This document shows positions 61,203-64,000 of a stretch of DNA of 64,000 bases, piece by piece. Numbering within the stretch: position 1 is the first letter of the stretch; the number at the start of each line of letters is the position of its first letter. The position numbers were made by a program, and so were the translations under genes. The notes beneath the pieces are model-generated. The model searched no databases and had not been told where the DNA came from. It saw only the letters and a list, made by a program, of their open reading frames with translations. This DNA comes from Lycium barbarum (Eukaryota > Streptophyta > Magnoliopsida > Solanales > Solanaceae), in contig NC_083343.1 of assembly GCF_019175385.1 (NCBI RefSeq), positions 48,072,457-48,136,456 on the forward strand, given 5' to 3'.

Positions 61203-64000
61203 TGTCACGACCCAACTAGGGGCCGCGACGGGTACCCGATACTTGTACCGAGCACCACCTTATCTCGTATCGTACTTTTACTACTAGGTGGGCTGTATAG
61301 ACTATACCATATCTTTTTTTTTCTGTTGCTTAAAGCTGCATTAATGGCATAATTGTAAACATGGACTTATAAACTTTACTAGCACATTATACAACGACGA
61401 GGACAACAAAAGTATAAAACATCTGACTGTACATATCTATCTACGAGCCTCTAAACAAGGTACATCTACATATACAAGAAGGACCGGTTCTACCGTGCCC
61501 GAATATATACACAAAGGTAGTACCAAGAAACTGAGGCTCCGGAACAACTGGAGCGCTGCCACAGTACTGCTGATAGAGCTTCTAAGAGTCAAATCTGTCT
61601 ACCTGCTGACCTGCGTGGCATGAAACGCAGCGTCCACAAGAAGTGACGTCAGTACGAGTAATGTACCGAGTATGTAAGGCATGAATAATAACATACGGAA
61701 AATATAGAACAGGGATAATGACATAAAAGAGATATAGCGCATGTCATGAAGTAGAAACATAACCTGTACATATAAGAGCACGTTGGCGGATACCATGCAT
61801 GCTTAGCGCTGCGGAACATGCAGCCCGATCCATATGTGCATATACTATAACATATTGCTGCGGCACGTGCAGCCCGATCCATATACATATAATACTTTGC
61901 TTTCTTGGAAAACATTTCTTTTCATCTATATATAACATAGAACATATCATATTGCCGAGGCGTCGGCTCCGATCCATTTAACCATATATCCCGCGTCCGG
62001 GACGATATCATGTATAATACTCCAACTGATCAGGTGGCTATGCGTCTATAGCGCCTTACCTTCCCCCATCTTTCCCATATACATTTACATGTACTTATAA
62101 CATATATACGGCATGCATGAGAGTCCAGGAAAACCATGTTCGCGTCGGAGTGACGTAAGGTCGGTAGCCCCCGATTACATTATGGAATAATCATGATCGT
62201 CATGTCTCACCTTGAAGGAGCTAATATTATAAGGCGAGACTATTAATGAAGAATAGCATTAAGGTAAAACATGGAACAAGATCGTAAAACTTATAAAACA
62301 TTACGTCATGTACTTTAGAATCTTTTTAGAAAATAGAGTCATGGCAAAGGAATAAAGTTGGACTCAAGAACTAGTTCATTATTCTTGCATTCATATTAAA
62401 TCCTTCACTTAAGACTTTTAGACATACTATCATTCTTGTCATACTCATCATAGACATATTCTCTTTAGAATAATTACAACACTTATTGTTTTATAAACGG
62501 AACAATCGAGAAAATCCGAGAACAATGGGCCCACCTCGGATCAAATGAGGCGGCATACACAATTTATGTATATTACATTCCATGATGTCACTTGTGAGAG
62601 TTTTAAGGTAGTCAGGTCTCATTTGTACAAGTTCTAGATGTTTAGGCAATTTTTCCAAAGTTTCATAACATATTCAATTCAATTCTACTGAATGAAAAAG
62701 GGGAAACTTTAGACGCGGATTCCGGAGAATAGGGTTGTCCCCGAGGTTCATATCCAACCTAGTATGTCTAAGACATGCCAAAGAAGGAAGAGTGAAGCCT
62801 TACATACCTTTTCCGCTTCATACACGTCTCCAAAATCAAGTTTCAAGTTCGCCAAAATCTACAATTTGGTCACAATTACCAAATGTTAATTGTAAGGCTT
62901 TAAGATTTCAATCTTAACCAATACTTGTCTACAAATATTTAGGCAGCATCTCCCCTATACATACAACATCCCCGAGATTTAACTCGGCCAAAATAATTCA
63001 ACAACAACCCAACAACAACACCACCAACAACAACAATCACTACACAACACAATATAGCATAACTAGTCCTCTTTCCAACATAGTGCAATAACTTTCATTC
63101 CAACTTCCCATTTCCAAACCAATCTCAATGTTTTTACATTCATTACTAATCAAGATCATTACAATATAATTCAGAAGCATTTCATATCATTTCTACAAAA
63201 TATTCACAAGATATACAAAATATACAAAATATACAAAATTTTCACCAAACCATAATCCATCCAAAACTTCTAATCTTCCACATGCATATTCATAACATAT
63301 TTCCACCTTCAAATTTCATCAACCATAATCATAATTCACATCTTAACAACCTCATTTCCATAATATCACAAAATCATTCTAAAGTGACAAAATCTTCTAC
63401 ATTCCATATTTCCAACTTCCACCAAATTTATTCAACTTTCATTTCCAGTATAAATTTCACCATAACCACAACTAGAATACAACATAAAATTCAACTCATC
63501 ATATCTATACATTAACACATACACACGGCCACCTTCATATAAACACACCCACTTTGCAAACTTCCATATTTTCACAAATTCTACTCATTTCTACATACTA
63601 CAACATAAACCAAACTTCATAACATAAGAAAAATAAATTGATTCTTACCTTTTTCTCCTATCTTCTTCACTTGAACAAGTTGTCAACTTGAAGAAACAAG
63701 TGCTTTTTGTCCCAAAACAATTACACCAAGTTGTAAAGGACCCTTAATATAGTAGGAAATCCACAAGATAATAATTTTTGGATCAAGATTTTTGAGGGGT
63801 GAAAAATCCTAGCTATGGCCGAAGGCCTTCTAATTTTTTGCTCTTCTTTGTGTTTTGTTTTTCTCTTCTATGTTTCAAGAACTTTCTAATGGATAAATGA
63901 CCCTTATATTCATTTTAGCACATGAGAAATATTAGAATCATGGGTTGGGCCTTAGGCTTGGCCGGCCACCCTTCTCTCTTTGGGCCTAAAGTTTCCTTTT
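61203..64000 (-). mobile_element. Element E: chromovirus LTR, runs off the window
   Basis: TGTCACGACCC start, minus-strand orientation, same arrangement as the C LTR. Terminal hairpin 61204-61229; CAGTAC-N7-GTACCG 61650-61668; two GCTGCGG..GTGCAGCCCGATCCAT-type repeats at ~61809 and ~61856; GGCAGCATCTCC box 62942. The LTR end is not reached. The A/C-rich stretch 63000-63640 and its frames are non-coding, as in C. Confidence 0.8.
62145..62240 (-). promoter_or_regulatory. Conserved double hairpin, E LTR
   Basis: Stem I: TCGGAG 62145-62150 with CCCCGA 62169-62174, loop 18 nt starting TGACGTAAGG; the A-C mismatch is U-G on the minus strand. Stem II: GTCTCACCTT 62204-62213 with AAGGCGAGAC 62231-62240, again one U-G. 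Confidence 0.55.

Larger units (their letters stand above)
19837..64000 (-). mobile_element. Ogre/Tat-like LTR retrotransposon, host of nested insertions
   Basis: A minus-strand Ty3/gypsy element of the Tat/Ogre type. It is recognised from its long LTRs, the AGAGTCGCCACCTAATTTT and GATCCCCCGGGGAAGGTGTT blocks, and a TGGCGACTCTGCTGGGG primer site. Left (3') LTR 19837-23694; right (5') LTR starts at 56337 and runs beyond the window. Own internal sequence: 23695-24534, 34570-36042, ~40926-41701 and 52826-56336. The two LTRs differ at many positions by eye, so it is old. I find no gag, pol or extra ORF1 in its own internal segments (about 6.6 kb), so it is either a non-autonomous derivative or has lost its coding part. 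Confidence 0.75.

Overview
This window is plant nuclear DNA made almost entirely of transposable elements. The AT-rich spacers, spliceosomal introns inside transposon genes, plant-type LTR retrotransposons, a plant LINE with an RNase H tail and a plant-mobile-domain MULE all point to a flowering plant. The repeat families look like those of Solanaceae; that is recognition by eye, not a search result. I see no intact host gene, rRNA gene, tRNA gene or CRISPR array.

Layout. 1-400 is the end of a Ty3/gypsy-type LTR. 401-4080 is AT-rich spacer with two MITEs: a Stowaway-like one (1548-1761) and a hAT-like one (2723-3216) with 12-bp inverted ends and a perfect 8-bp target duplication. 4091-10821 is a Mutator-like element (MULE) with ~220-bp inverted ends. 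It carries a broken plant-mobile-domain (PMD) gene on + and the 5' end of a MURA-type transposase gene on -, facing each other. 11325-19836 is an LTR element, probably copia-type, whose LTR is split by a nearly full-length but decayed LINE (12128-18948).

From 19837 past the right edge lies one large minus-strand Ogre/Tat-like element. Its left LTR is 19837-23694, its primer-binding site is at 56318-56334, and its right LTR starts at 56337. It is split by later insertions: A, a full-length chromovirus (24535-34564); B, a 5'-truncated chromovirus (36043-~40925); D, a solo LTR (41702-52820) that itself contains C, a gag-only chromovirus (42400-51080); S, a 3.4-kb solo LTR (57511-60886); and E, an LTR running off the window (61203-64000). 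Exact 5-bp target duplications support C (TGTGC), D (ATAAC) and S (TTAAG). The nest is four levels deep: copia-type > Ogre > D > C.

The most unusual signal is in the chromovirus LTRs. Although much of their sequence is diverged, they share small inverted repeats: a terminal hairpin, a CAGTAC-N7-GTACTG hairpin, and, in A, C and E, a hairpin with an exactly 18-nt conserved loop followed by a second hairpin (the second also in D). Several base-pair changes are compensatory or would be G-U pairs in the element's sense (minus) strand, which suggests conserved RNA structure. A second theme is nonsense-only decay: the gag-pol frame of element A is unbroken by frameshifts over about 4.8 kb but carries about twelve stop codons.
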